Assembly: GCF_001625215.2 (NCBI RefSeq)
Contig: NC_030386.2
Coordinates: 23,654,545-23,718,544 of the forward strand
DNA length: 64,000 nucleotides
From: Daucus carota subsp. sativus
Lineage: Eukaryota; Streptophyta; Magnoliopsida; Apiales; Apiaceae
Direction: 5' to 3'
The position numbers were made by a program, and so were the translations under genes. Shown here in pieces: positions 10,637-23,114 of the stretch. The first letter of the stretch is position 1; every line of letters begins with the position of its first letter. The notes under the pieces are model-generated. The model did not search any database, was not told the DNA's origin, and worked only from the letters and a program-made list of their open reading frames with translations.

Positions 10637-11864
10637 AGGCCCTAATAACCAGATTAACCAAGCTAATGCCCAAAATAACCATTTTTAAAAAGTTGGCTCT
10701 GAATAACAAGTAAAGACGTATGTGAAGTAGCGTTTTTAATTTGTAATAAGACGCTACTTCGTGTAACGTTTTATAATTTTGTAAAAGATGTAAACGCTAC
10801 ACGAAGTAGCGTTTTACATTTTTTAGGCCCAAGCCCAAGACTAGCTACTTTTGTTTCTTTTTGCTTTTCTAAAAATAATTTTGATCACCCTAGATAAAAT
10901 AATAATTGGAAGGTAAATTAACGGTTGTTAATATTTTAGGATTAATATTAGATTTTAGAATAATTTATTTATATTTAAAATTAAATTGACCGATAATTAG
11001 GGTTTATGTTTAGGTTTTAGAATGATTAATTCGTACTGTTTATTAAATTGACCGACGGTTAGGGTTTAGGATTGAGGGTGTAGGGCCGGTAGGCCCTACT
11101 CCCTCGAGCCTAAACCCTAATTAAGCGAGGCTGAAGGGCCGAAGGCCCTGAAGCCGAGACGCCGGCGGAATAAATAAATTTACAACCGTTAACATTTTGG
11201 GTTTAGGTTTGGCTTGCAGAATGATTAATTCATACTGTGTATTAAATTGGCCGACGGTTAGGGTTTAGGATTGAGGGTGTAGGGCCGGTAGGCCCTACTC
11301 CCTCGAGCCTAAACCCTAATTATGCGAGGCTGAAGGGCCGAAGGCCCTGAAGCCGAGACGTCGGTGTAATAAATTAATTTACAATCGTTAACATTTAGGG
11401 TTTAGGTTTGGGTTGCAGAATGATTAATATATATACTTTATATTAAATTGACTGACAGTTAGGATTTAGGATGGAGGGTTAAAGCCGAGGAACCAATGGA
11501 ACAAAGTGAATTAATGGTAATTTAACAAAATAAAAATTGAAAACGTTAACTGTACTTGCGTTTTTGTTTTATATTTAATTAAAAAAAACAAGACGCCAAT
11601 GTAAGTGGCGTTTGAAATGGTTATATGTGTCAAGACGCTAGTGTCATTAGCGTTTACTTGTTTAACACCATGAGCCTACACGCTCCTCTGAGTAGCGTCT
11701 TCAACCTTCAAAAGAAAAAAAAATTAAAACGCTACACGATGTAGCGTTTTTGTTTTTTTAACCAAAACGCTACACCATGTGCGTCACTAATGGTTAGTGA
11801 AGGCCATTTATCGGGTATTTTGATATTTGGGGCATTAACACCCCAAATTTTGTTATTTGGGGCC
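10637..11864. mobile_element. Probable non-autonomous DNA transposon with subterminal GTAGCGT repeats
   Basis: The left border reads GGCCCTAATAACCAG and contains 'taatgcccaaaataacca'. The complement of the right border reads GGCCCCAAATAACAAAA and contains 'taatgccccaaatatcaaaa', so about 50-60 bp of each end are imperfect inverted repeats. Just inside both ends the word ACGCTACxxxxxGTAGCGTTTT recurs in both orientations (10711-10825 and 11575-11790). Such subterminal inverted word clusters are typical of transposase-binding regions. The interior is a GC-rich 199-bp tandem array. No transposase is encoded. The borders are approximate and no target duplication was confirmed. Confidence 0.6.
11041..11460 (+). 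repeat. 199-bp tandem repeats with hairpins and telomere-like words
   Basis: The block starting at CCGACGGTTAGGGTTTAGG occurs at 11052 and 11251 (period 199) and decays into a third copy at about 11452. A degenerate partial copy precedes at about 10985. Each unit carries an imperfect palindrome: TTAGGGTTTAGG is answered by CCTAAACCCTAA, with GGGTGTAGGGCC and GGCCCTACTCCC inside. A second hairpin, AGGGCCGAAGGCCCT, follows. It is much more GC-rich than its surroundings. Confidence 0.8.
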
Positions 11865-12272
11865 GAAACCCCATTAAATCATGTAGTAGAAGATATCTAA
11901 CATCGAAGCATGTCGAGAATGGCCAACACATACGAGTTACTCCTGAAGTAATCAATACTCTATCAAGAGAGTTGAGTTTCAAAAAAATTATAATAAATAT
12001 TGAGATTAAGTTTTTAAAAAAATCACAATAAATATAGAGATAAATTCATGTCGAAAGAAGAGAGAAACTTGTAATTTATGGGACAAAATTTTTTCGGACT
12101 TGTAAATTAAGACGGAGGGGGTAACTTCCGGTCAAGTGCTAGCTTTTTTTTTTGTTGCTAATTTTTCATAATTTAAAATGTAGCAAACGCAGGCATGAAA
12201 ATTAGAAGCAAATTGCATGCCCACAAAAATATCAAGGGCAGGCTTTGCTAATATGAACTCGTTATATTAATA

Positions 12273-12464
12273 CGAATTTTCTATGGTGTGCCCATGGGCA
12301 CACAATAGTCACTCACTCCCATAGAAATACTAACTTTTGATTGATGGATGAATATTAAATGATGATGACCCCCTGCATTCACACCAATTCCACCAATCAA
12401 ATCAAGCTATTTTCATGAAAATTGGTGCTTAGCATGTGCCCATGGGCACACACTAGAAAAACCG
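12273..12464. mobile_element. Mutator-like MITE with GTGCCCATGGGCAC ends, 192 bp
   Basis: The left end has TTTTCTATGGTGTGCCCATG and the complement of the right end has TTTTCTAGTGTGTGCCCATG, about 30 bp of inverted repeat. Each end also contains its own palindrome TGTGCCCATGGGCACA. Flanks ATATTAATA and TAATTAATA resemble a 9-bp target duplication with two mismatches. Same family as 9045 and 51394. Confidence 0.75.
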
Positions 12465-13065
12465 TAATTAATATGAGTGAGAAAAATACTTGATGAGTTG
12501 GTGCGATGAATTGTTTTTTATCAAAAATAAATTAAAAGTTGTACAGTGACTCTTTAAAACAGAGGAGAGTGAAGAAACTCCTCGACATATTAAGAGTTAT
12601 CAAGAACATCTTAAATTCTATTTATGGGCATACTTTTATATTTTGACTTGAAAACCTATTTGGAAATCTATTTAGAAGTATCTTAAGTAGAAAAATAGGC
12701 TCGCTATGAGCTAGTAAATCAATATCAATATACTTATATAAAGGAGAAGCGAGGGGCGTGTAGGTGGCGTCTCTCACATCGCTCCGTTCTATTTTTCTAA
12801 TTTTTTGGAATTTTTGGATGAAAAAATATCAGAAATTAGAACTACCATTTTTAGTTTCGGGTATATTAGAAGCAAGTTTCAGAATCTGATTTTGTTTCAT
12901 ATTATTTATGGAATATAGTAGTTTGAAAATTTTAATCTGATTTTGTTTCAGATTATTTAATTATGGGAAAGAGTAGCACACAAGTTTCTCTGCACCTATA
13001 AATACCCCTATAAATTGTAGGATTTTGAATCATCTAAACACAACCTCCTCTCTCTCTCTCAATAT

Positions 13066-14639
13066 TGGGGGAAAGCTAGAGGAGGCCCAGTTCGGCTCGG
13101 TTCCAAGATAAAACCGAAACCGCAACCATATATCCTCGGTTTTTAAAATCCAAAACTGTAACCGCCGGTTAGGATTCGGTTTTAAAAACTCTGATTCGGT
13201 TTTAATCAGTTCGGTTTCGATTATAAAACCGACAAAGTTATAAATTAAAAATAATATACGAAGAAGACTAATTAATACGCGTAATATATACGTAATAATC
13301 AACTTATTTATTAAAAAAGATTTCAAAACACGTCTGAGTCTTGATCGGTTAGTGGACATGAAGAAGAAAGCTGTACATGATCACTTCATTTTGTGTAAAA
13401 CTGAAACTCTTGCTGAGATCAGAAACACCAGGAGCCAAAGTAAATTTAAAAGATGATGGGGGATATTGGATGTAGGGGAGAGCATGGGTCGGTTCGGTCC
13501 GGTTTTTAGATAAAACCGGAATCGCAACCATATATCTCCGGTTTTTAAAATCGAAAACCGCAACCGCCGGTTCGGATTCGGTTTCGGTTTCGGTTTGAAA
13601 AACCTCGGTTCGGTTGTAAACGGTTCGGTTTCGGTTACAAAACCGACAAATATATAAACGACAAAATAAATACAAAATAGGCTGATAATTGTAATACAAA
13701 AATATATAAATTTACATCGTAATTTAACACAAATAATAGGAGGAATGCATTTTATGTTTCAGGCTTGCAGATGAGAGAATCAAGTTAGAATTTCATAAAA
13801 AGATGATTTAAGTTTCCACATTTAGCTAAATATTTCACTTCTGCCAAAATCACAAAGGATTGTGTATTGCTTGCCTCCCCATCCTAGATCATAGATATAA
13901 AAATAAAAAGGTCCAAAACCAGTGATGGACTATCTAATAAAAAGTATCATAATGTCAGGTTAATATTTCAGTAAGCAGGGGCCTGGAAGTATAAACTAAT
14001 GCAGATGTGGAGTAAATAAATTGGATATAACAAATCTCAGTTGTTATATATATATAAATTATATATAAAATATTTATTATTTGAATTATATTTTAATAAC
14101 CGGTTCGGTTCGGTTTTATCGGTTCGGTTGAGACGTATAACCGGAACCCAACCATTAAGTTCGGATCGGTTTTAAAATTTTCGGTTTCGGTTTCGGTTCG
14201 GTTTTGTTCGGATCGGTTTTTCCCGGTTTTCTTCGGTTTCGGTCGGTTTCGGTTTTAATTCGGTTTTTTGCTCAGCCCTAATTGGATGAATATATCATCA
14301 CATGGTATCTTCATAATTCGTACGAAGCGAAGACTTGAGTTAGATTTATAAATTCAAACAAATTGCAACTCATCATAGAATTATGTCCCAGCCCTCTCAT
14401 TTACTTGTGGTTCTTAATATTTATTTTAAAATTCATATAAATTGTATATATAAATATATTTATTTAATTATTTAAATAATTATTCGGTTCGGTTTTTTTC
14501 GATTCGGTTTTAACCAATAACCGGAACCGAACCCATGATATCGGTTCGGTTTTTAATTTTTCGGTTTCAATTTTTTCCGAATTAGTTTTAATCGTTTTTT
14601 ACCGGTTTCGGTTCTTTTTCAGTTTTTTGCTCAGCCCTA
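13066..14639. mobile_element. hAT-like CGGTT-rich element nested in Helitron 1
   Basis: Flanked by CTCAATAT and CTCAATAC, a near-perfect 8-bp target duplication. The ends are TGGGGGAAAGC (left) and the complement TAGGGCTGAGC (right), and the body is built of degenerate CGGTTTCGGTT words. The uninserted Helitron sequence can be read in copy 3 near 53960 on the minus strand, which supports the insertion. It is itself split by the element at 13473-14280; without it the length is about 758 bp. Confidence 0.75.
13473..14280. mobile_element. hAT-like CGGTT-rich element nested inside the previous one
   Basis: Exact 8-bp target duplication ATTGGATG (13465-13472 and 14281-14288). Terminal inverted repeats are TAGGGGAGAGCATGG and the complement TAGGGCTGAGCAAAAAACCG. 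The 808-bp body carries the same CGGTT-rich ends as the outer element around an AT-rich centre. No transposase. It is the innermost and therefore youngest of three nested insertions. Confidence 0.88.
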
Positions 14640-15356
14640 CTCAATACCACAACCCTATCTCTCTCTCATAATAGTTCTCTTGCTCGAATGCTAACTCGAT
14701 GGTGCCGTTCTTCTGCAACGATAAGTGAAGGTGTTAGTAGTTCTCTTGCTCGATTTCTAACTCGGTGATGCCGTTCTTCTGCAACGATAAGTGAAGGCTG
14801 TTTATACAGTATTAAAGAAAATAAAGGTTGTTGAAAGTAAAAGTAGTTATAGAACTCTGTGTTGGAGTCGACAAATCTAGACACAGGAAAGAATATAGTC
14901 TTGACATGACATGATATTGATAGATGATATCAATAAATTAACTGTTAGTAATATATGATTGTTGGTCATTATTTTATAATATTTGGTTTGTTTTTCGGAC
15001 ATGTTTGTTGTTGAACTTTGTATTCAGGAAAAACACAAATAAAATTAAAATTTGTCATACTTTAAATTAAAAATAAAATTAAAATTCGTCATAATTTAAA
15101 TTGTTAATTACGTGTATAAATTTATTTTCATTTTTTCACCATGAATTATAGTCCAATTTGACAATTTTATATATTAGTATTGATATTACATCTAGATTTT
15201 TATAATATAAAATTTATTTTATCCTACAAATATTAATTTTGAAACATTAATATATTTTTTATAAACATCCACAAAATTATTTTATTCTACAAATATTAAT
15301 ATTAAATCATCAATATAATTTTTATAGGCCGCCGCAACGCGCGGCTTCTCAACTAG

Positions 15357-16055
15357 TTAAAAAAAATAAAGAAAAATATTAGAGACTCTTTCTAAATTTA
15401 AAAGTCTCTTCTCTCTTATTCTAGAAGTCTCCGCGTATCTCTTAACTTATTTTCATTAATAAAAATTCATTATCTCCTACTCATTCATCCTTTTTACCAT
15501 TCTTTTTGTACATATATTAATAATATATAGAATAAATATAAGATATATTGTTAAAGTTAACATTATTAAAATATACTAACCTTGTAAGAGTCATGTATTT
15601 TATATTATATTTAACAATCCGGTAAAAACTCGAAATTGTGCTAATCTTTTTAAGCACAACATAGTATTTTTTTGAAATAGAATTTATATTCCGCCAGAAA
15701 ATGTTGCGTATAAATTCAATTCTTGCTTATTTTATATTATCCAATATTATCAAATATTATATTAATTATTTATGACAATTAAGAATTTATAGTAAACTAA
15801 ATTATTTTTAATATACAATACTTTTGAGCTCAAATAATTGTTATAACAACGGGAAATTTATGAATGTAAGTTGATATATAATATAAGTTGATATATTTAA
15901 TTTACAAGATATATTTCTAATTTTAATCTAAAAATTACAAAACTTCAAACATGTATAAATAAGAGGAGGAAAGTTGAAGGAGGTAAATACAAATGCACAC
16001 ATACACTGTATTACTGTAACACTGCACGTTGAAGTCATGTTCATATCAACCAAAG
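15357..16055. other. Intergenic, AT-rich, nothing recognised
   Basis: Very AT-rich sequence after the Helitron 3' end. No gene or repeat boundary could be supported. Confidence 0.4.
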
Positions 16056-16653
16056 ACCCTGTTTGAAAATTTGCTATTATCGGATTGAATTAGATATTTT
16101 GATTAGCGAATTGAAATAGATGTTTTGACTAGCATATTGAATTAGCTGTTTCTCGTAAAACTGTTGGTAAATAGCTAATTGATTACTCTTTCTGTTTTGA
16201 AATATAAGTCGTTTGATTATTTTCACGTATTTTTAAGTTCTTTTGACCGCATACTAAAAATTATTATTTTTGAAATTTTCTTTTTTTAAATAAAAATATA
16301 TGATTGATATTATTATTCAAAACAAAAAAAATTCAAAAATAATGATTTTAAGTATGCGGTCAAAACACTTAAAATTACGTGCAAAAAAGTCAAACGACCT
16401 ATATTTCAAAACGGCAAAAAAGTCAAACGACCTATATTTCAAAACGGAGGGAGTAGTTTTTTCTGAAATAAACCAAAATCTTTAACCAAAAAGCTGCTCA
16501 AAGTAGCTTTTTCAAAATTAGCTTTTTGGGTCCAAACCTCTGTTATAATCCGCTAACTACCAAACAATTTATATTAGCGGATTGTAGTGGTCAAACCTCT
16601 GAATCACCCCAAACCTCTAATTTTACCCCAAACTTCTAACTTTCAAACAAGGC
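16056..16653. mobile_element. MITE with ACCCTGTTTG ends, interrupted by a Stowaway
   Basis: Left end ACCCTGTTTGAAAA, right end TTTCAAACAAGG, with 'taatccgctaa' and 'tagctnattcaatccgcta' motifs shared with the copies at 37949-38292 and 43904-44188. A CAAAG word flanks both sides. The element is split by the Stowaway at 16186-16453. Confidence 0.7.
16186..16453. mobile_element. Stowaway-type MITE nested in the 16056 MITE
   Basis: TA-flanked. Ends CTCTTTCTGTTTTGAAATAT and the complement CTCCCTCCGTTTTGAAATAT are inverted repeats continuing through 'aagtcgtttga'. A short tandem duplication of the right end (about 16385-16450) is present. No coding capacity. Confidence 0.85.
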
Positions 16654-16699
16654 AAAGGTAATCATTTATTGGCAACCAAACAGTCCTCTATTTCACACC

Positions 16700-16820
16700 G
16701 CCAGTTTCAAATATAAATACTTTTAGTACCCTCAGTAAATGTGTTGGTTCAAATTCAAAATAAAATAAACACTTTCATCTGCCCTGCGCCTTCGCCTCTT
16801 TTTTCCCGCCAACAGTAACA
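16700..16820 (+). promoter_or_regulatory. Putative core promoter and untranslated first exon of the START gene
   Basis: A TATAAATA stretch at about 16712 is followed by a CT-rich pyrimidine leader and a possible donor at AACAG|GTATTT near 16820. A leader intron to the acceptor at 18556 would then bring in the first coding exon. This is inferred from layout only; there is no transcript evidence. Confidence 0.35.
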
Positions 16821-18598
16821 GGTATTTCATTCACTTTCTCATGTATGTAAATGTATATACATTACATTTGCATATAGCATGATGTAAAATATATAGATCT
16901 GTATGTATTGTATGGAAATATGTCTTTAAACTGAATCAGAGATGAGAAATAGGCGAATCGGTGTATTTTTCTCGTTTTGTGCAAATTCATCGTCAATTGC
17001 AAGTCTCGGCCACAAATTTCATGAAATTTCTCCATTGATTGCTCTTAGTTTCAGTTTTCTAGCTGTATTTCTTTCAGTTTGATGCTTATCATGTATATGT
17101 GCGTGCTTGTATGTATTCTGTATATTGTACGGAAGTGTATCTGTTAGTGTGCATCTCCGAATCACACAACAAAGAGAGGCGCATCACTACTGTATACAAA
17201 TTCGAGAATACGTGTATTTCGTTGTGTTTATTAGATGCTGATTGATGATTATGGAGTGTTTTGAATAGATAGTAGAAGACTTGATATAATAAACTAGGTT
17301 GTATGAGTTTTGAGTATGTGTAACATGTGTGCATCTCCGGATGATTATTGAATGTGTCCGAGTGAATAAATTAATCATTACTTTCTCAGTTTTAATGTTT
17401 ATTGTGCTCCGAATAGTTTATATTGTGTTTTCTCTCTATTCGTGTCTTTTCGGGACATAGATCAAGTTGTTGTTACTTTTTAGCATTTGTGTATATATCA
17501 CTGTGTGTATATTGTGATAGATTTGAATTTATTAAAAGGATAATAAACATTCAGTATAAACTCCATTATCGAAAGATTAGAATTACAAATAATCATTGTA
17601 TAAGAGAGAATAAAAACAAAATGACAACTAACTAACTGACATTAGTCACATTACATACACATTCTGTATTTACAATGAAAGTATATACATCTCTAAACCA
17701 AATTTCCTAAATAACTCCAAGCTGAGTTGGCCTGTTGATCTGTTCATATCAGCTGGATTTGTTGACTGAGTTGATAGGATTTTACAGTCTGTTTGTGTTT
17801 GGTTTGTCGAAATATTGTCTTCAAAATGTGATTACCGTCGACCTGTTGTCTTCATAATGTGCTTACCTTCCTTATAATGTCTATTTGCAGATGAATTTAC
17901 TTTAATCCGTGGAGTCTACTTCATAAATTACCACTATCAGTTCGGTCCAAATTTATGAATCTATATTTTTATCAGCATGTAAAATATCTTAGTTGTTATC
18001 TTGGATAAGCTTGTGCATTATTTTTCCTATTTATGTTGATACAATTATAGTTGAACACTAACTCTAATGGTGAGATTCTTAGTTGACTGAAGTTCTCTGA
18101 AGTAAACCCGTGTCTTTGCTCAATTTCTTTGTTACCATTTCTCATCATGTGTGTGCTCTCTCGTCTTTCTACTAAATGATATTATAGTTTGACAATATGA
18201 TCACCATGTCTAAGAAGTAATCTGTCTCAAAAAGTTACAGCTTGTACATATTTTGAACTTCAAGGTTTTGATGTAGTATATGCTGCATCATATTGTTAAT
18301 CCTTCTAACTAAATTTGCATGTAGTAATTAATACTTACAGAATCTTTCCAATATATTAAACTTATATGTTTAAAAATATGAAGAGTTTGTGTATATGATG
18401 TTCATGTTCATCTATTTCATGTATTAGTATAGGCATTTTTTTTTTTACCATGTTACTCAACTAGTCAACTGGATAGAACTTTGTACGCAAGTAATGATTT
18501 GACAGGAAATCTCTTCATAATTTTCTATCAATTTTCGTTTGGCGTTTCTGTTGCAGAAACTTGAGACATTTTCAGTTGATTTTTTTACTGCCACTGAT

Positions 18599-21500
18599 AT
18601 GGATCCTCCTAATGAAAATAAAGACAAGCAGTCATCCGTTTTGATGGACATCATCGACATCGAGGATGTTGCGCCTATTGAGTTACCCAAGAAGGCAAAT
18701 GATATCAATTGGAAAGTTCTTAAAAACTTTCAGACAGCCTTAAAATGTTTTGATTCAACTGAGCAAGCGGAAAAAGCAATTCAACATGTTTTCAACAGCC
18801 TCCCTTCAACTGAGACGGAAACTGAAAATACTAGCATCGCAAGAACTGTGCCAGTTGCTGCAGATGTTTTGCTTCGTATGATGTCAGATGCGGTGAGATA
18901 GAATTATTGCGAAGATACATGTAGCATTGCTAGGTTAAAAGCTACTAACTAGGGAGAAAAATTACAATAATTAAGATTCTACAACAATACTTTTGTTTTA
19001 TTAGTAAAACGGCTTGCTTCATAGTAGTTTTCAGTATTTTATATTTTGTTTTTGAAACTGCTGTAGAGAAATTAGAACCCGATAAATATGAGAAAGAAAC
19101 TTTTCATATTGTATTCGCTAACTAAATATTGTGAATCTGGGAGTGTAATAATATCATAGAGGAAAAGCAGATTGCATTTATTGGAGGTATTCTCTATAGA
19201 ACATACCATGTAGTGGATCTGCAAGTCTATTATTGTGCAAAATTTCGGCCTTATGTATCGACATTATTCTATCCTTAATAAATCGCTTGACACCCTTTTA
19301 TTGTGTTTTTTTCCAGGAATTATGGGCTTCTTCGCTGGTCCACATTGTGCATCTTTTATCTTCCAGTGTTCCGCCTAATTTGTATCGACAGATGAAATCT
19401 GATAGGAGAATCAAAGAGATTTTAATGGTAATTCTGATGTATGAACCTTTGACATCCTTAATGAGTTCTTCTCCTCGGTGATGGTTACATACCTTAGCAT
19501 GCAAGATACTTTAAGTGATATAGTAGATATACTTTCCCGTCTTCATCTTACATTGCATACATAACACTTATTTTTGGTTAAATAGATAAATGCAGATTTC
19601 CAGCTGCCATCACCCTTGGTTCAGAGACAAAATTTTCATTTCTATAGATTTATAAAGGAGGTTGATGAGAATACGTGGATCATGTTTGACATATCTACAG
19701 ACTATTTTCTGGATAGCTCTGATGGCTCAGTTGGGCAGAAAGTATGGAGGCGTCGGTCAGGGGTGATAGTCCAAAAGTCAAATGACAGCTCCAAGGACTG
19801 CAGGGTAGTAATTATTCTTTTAATGAAAATACCAGTGTTCCGTGTTGCTGTATGATTCTGTACCTCGTGCAAACAATTATAAAGTAAAAACACATGATTG
19901 TAATTTTCTATAAGAGTGATTTAATACTTCTTGTTTGAAGTATGATCACCTTCCTTTCTCTAAATTACACGCCAGTCTGATTTTGATCTTCTTTACTATT
20001 GAAACTTTTATGTTATTGACTTGTTTAGGTTCACTGGGTTGAAAATGTACAATCTCCTGGAACCAATCTGCAAGATAATCATTCCGCAGTGATAAACTCA
20101 AAAGGGTGGTTCTCTGCAAATCGTTGGCTGAGCACGTTGATATGGTCGTTAAGGCGAAGTCAAAGTAGTTTCACTATTAATAAGATGAATGTGAATGGTA
20201 GGGAAATATGACTTTATACCTTGAGTGCAAGTTTTATTATGATTTTATGACCTTGCTTGAACTAGTCACTAAAGTTCTTAATTTGTTTGATTAACACACA
20301 TATTGCATAGCGATTGAAATACGTTTGGTGATTCGACTTGTTAGCTAATCATATTATGAATTGGAAAATGGAAATTGACTTGTTCTAATGGTTTAGTCTT
20401 ATGAAATATATTTGCATCTGTATCTCACACGTGTTAATCTTTTAGTAGCACTTTCTATGTTATCAAAACTAGAATTATAGCTAGTTTTTCACTCTTGAAC
20501 TCATTGGAGATGAGTTTGGAAGCTACAACTATACAAGCATAGATGATATGTTCATAATATGTTATTTATATGACCACCATTTTCACTCTTCAAGTTACAG
20601 TGTTATCAGTCAATTAAGTTACTGCCTATTGTAAAAGTGAAAATTATTAGTATGAGTGTAAGAGTGATTATATGTGCTTTCTAATAGATCTTGAAATTTT
20701 AATGTAGAGGTATATTAAGGGTTATTCTGTATTTAGTTACGGTAACACTCAAATTTCATTCATAAAGTTTGATTATTCGCATCATTGTTATATCCCAATA
20801 TTAAATGTGTCCATTTTATTAGAACACTGATCTAGTAATATATTGATACACAATTTGTCTTTACACATGTAAATGACATGTAATAATAATGTGTAGGATG
20901 ATTTATAACAATTGTCTTTATACATAGGATTCTAGATGCTTTTTCTTCTCCTTTGTTGTTCTGTTCAATAGCCCCTGCTCAGAGTTTAACACTTTGTGTT
21001 GAGATTGCAGCTCAGAATCTGTTGCTGACTTTAACTGTGAAGATGAAGATGGTTTTTCTAGACATTGTGAGTGTGACTCCTGATGACAGGAACTGGGTTA
21101 CTTTGTCGAATGACAACAATGTCAGGGTTATGAGAAGTAGATATGATACTGTTAGCATTCCTGGCACATACTCTTACATTGCTGTGACTACCTTTCAACT
21201 CAAAACAACTCCTTCTAAAGCTTATAATTTCCTAATGCAGCATCTTGTAGAGATACAGGTACACATGAAACCAGTCCTATCTACAATATTTTTGTCTGCA
21301 AAAAGTGTTGTAATTGTAAAGTTAACAGCATAGGTAAATAAAATTTCATCAGTTTCTAATCTAGTGTCATACCATCATGCCTTACTCTCTAAGAATAAAT
21401 GCTAAAGACATATATTTGTTTTATATGAATCGGGCTCATTATATATCTTAGGCTGACTAAGTTGTATGCATAAGCGTTTTTAACTTGTTTTTCATGTTAC

Positions 21501-22385
21501 AATTCCCTGCGGTATCTTATGTTCTTTGCTCATTTTTACAAGTCCTTTCATTTCTGGAATTCAACTTATTCAAAAAGTATGACCGCCAATATGTGAGATG
21601 CTTATTTACAGAGAATTATCTGGAATCACGAGTATAGTGGAAATGAAATATAGTATCCTGACCACTTTATGCAGTGGCCATGGCCAATGACTCCGCTTGA
21701 GGCAAAGAGTTTCAAGGAACGTGAAGAGATGATAAAATATGAATCAGAGAGCAATCATATTACTGTACTAAAGAGAAGCGGACCAAATGTATTGATTGTC
21801 TCTTTGAAAACCTTTGTTTCCCTATTTATGCTTTAAAATTTGCTAAATTCTGTGGTGGCTTTGATTTTACAGGAAGATGAATATCTACTGCAAGAAGCTT
21901 CAATGGATGGCTTATTTAGCTATGTTATAGCAGCACCAATGACTGAGAGAGAAATTCATTCTAGTCTTTTGCGTGGCATTGAGGGAGATGGGATACTACA
22001 CCCTGCTGGTTTTTCCATATTACCTGAAAATCCCAACTCTGAGTCCTCACTAGTAACCTTTGCTGTGAGGCAGCCAGTCAATGTCTCTAAAACCGAGAAC
22101 GATGCAGTTGAGCCGATGGAGATTGTCATTGGTTGCATGATTCAAGGTACGTTCCTCCCAGATTTTTTTTTTTTTTTTTTATCTATATTGTGGTTGGGAT
22201 TAATATTCCAATTTTCATTTACAGTATCATAGATTCTCAGGTTTGCACACATTGTCAAATAATATATCTATGAATTTATTTTACGTTATCTTCATTTTCA
22301 CTTGTTGGAACTTTCTTTGGTTGAATTTTTCAACTCAGATATTCAGGAATTGCTGCAGAGCACCGAGACAGATGACAGTGAATAA
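18599..22385 (+). CDS. START/HD-SAD protein related to HD-ZIP IV factors, no homeodomain
   Basis: Exons: 18599-18892 (the exon opens at 18557 after a gcag acceptor), 19317-19427, 19586-19804, 20029-20197, 20972-21258, about 21654-21788, 21873-22146, 22339-22385. All phases close, giving about 511 residues. The product follows the START and HD-SAD part of class IV homeodomain-leucine zipper proteins: ELWAS, then INADFQLPSPLVQRQNFHFYRF, VHWVENV, RWLSTL, a variant of the second lipid-domain part, DEYLLQEASMDG and LHPAGFSILPEN. In that family START binds lipids and tunes epidermal gene control. No homeodomain or zipper exon is visible upstream to 16.7 kb, and the START core is quite diverged. Exon 6 is odd: with the first AG at 21611 it meets TAG at 21651-21653; using that TAG as the acceptor restores the frame. 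It may be functional, altered or a young pseudogene. Confidence 0.75.
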
Positions 22386-23114
22386 TCTGTATAGCTTGCT
22401 TAATGCTATTACTGGTTATTGCCTTTTGATAAATGATTTTTAAAACTCTGCTGTATATACAGTTTGTACTGCTTATAATACTTGAACCTACAGATTGTTG
22501 TAATGATGTATAGGGTATAAAATGCATCACTCTGGAAAAGTCATCTACGAGTATAATGATACATGGCATTTTGAAGTTTGTGGTATATAACACGCGCAGC
22601 AAGTATTCTGTGAAATTTTTTCTTTTAATTGCTTTCCGGTAAGAGACAGGATAAATATTTATTTTGACTTTTTTTATGGTTTAATCTCGTAGTGGAAAGT
22701 AATCTTTTATTTATCTTCCTTTTGTGAATGATAGTTATTATATATATTTAAAAATGGATTTATTTTTGTGGGCTTTCAAATGTGTAAATTCTTTCGGTGA
22801 GGTGAATAAAGTTAATTAACAAGATGTGCTTCAATTATAATAATCTATTCTCTTTATTCGTTTTGTTGAACCTGACATTATGCTCGGAATGAAGTGGTTA
22901 TATTTTAAAAATCACTTTTTATTCTTATAAATAAGATTTATTATTTTGTTATGATAATAGAAAATATGCAACATTGCTGTAAGTTTGTAGAGATTCAAGT
23001 TAGCTATAATTATAGATAAAGAATTTTGTTTGATAAAATTCATATATACTATAACTTATAAATTTCATTTTTGTAATAGGACGTAAACTTTTAACTCAGA
23101 TTTTATACAAAGTA

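Larger units (their letters stand above)
12725..15356 (+). mobile_element. Helitron, non-autonomous, 2.6 kb (copy 1)
   Basis: The 5' end is TCAATATACTTATATAAAGG preceded by A. The 3' end is a GC-rich hairpin GCCGC-AACGC-GCGGC, then TTCTCAACTAG followed by T, that is a CTRR end inserted between A and T as expected of Helitrons. The same two ends occur at 48574-49558 and, reversed, at 54471-53128. No Rep/helicase gene is present. About 1.57 kb of its length is a later hAT-like insertion (13066-14639), so the original element was near 1.06 kb. Confidence 0.85.

Noticed and set aside
11041-11460. Interstitial telomere
   Set aside because: TTTAGGG-like words occur only as one or two units per 199-bp repeat and in both orientations, not as a telomeric array.
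10700-11800. CRISPR-like array
   Set aside because: Words recur in both orientations without regular spacers, and the DNA is plant nuclear.
13030-13699. Minus-strand frames rich in Asn-Arg-Thr
   Set aside because: They are readings of CGGTT-word hAT-like elements, not genes.
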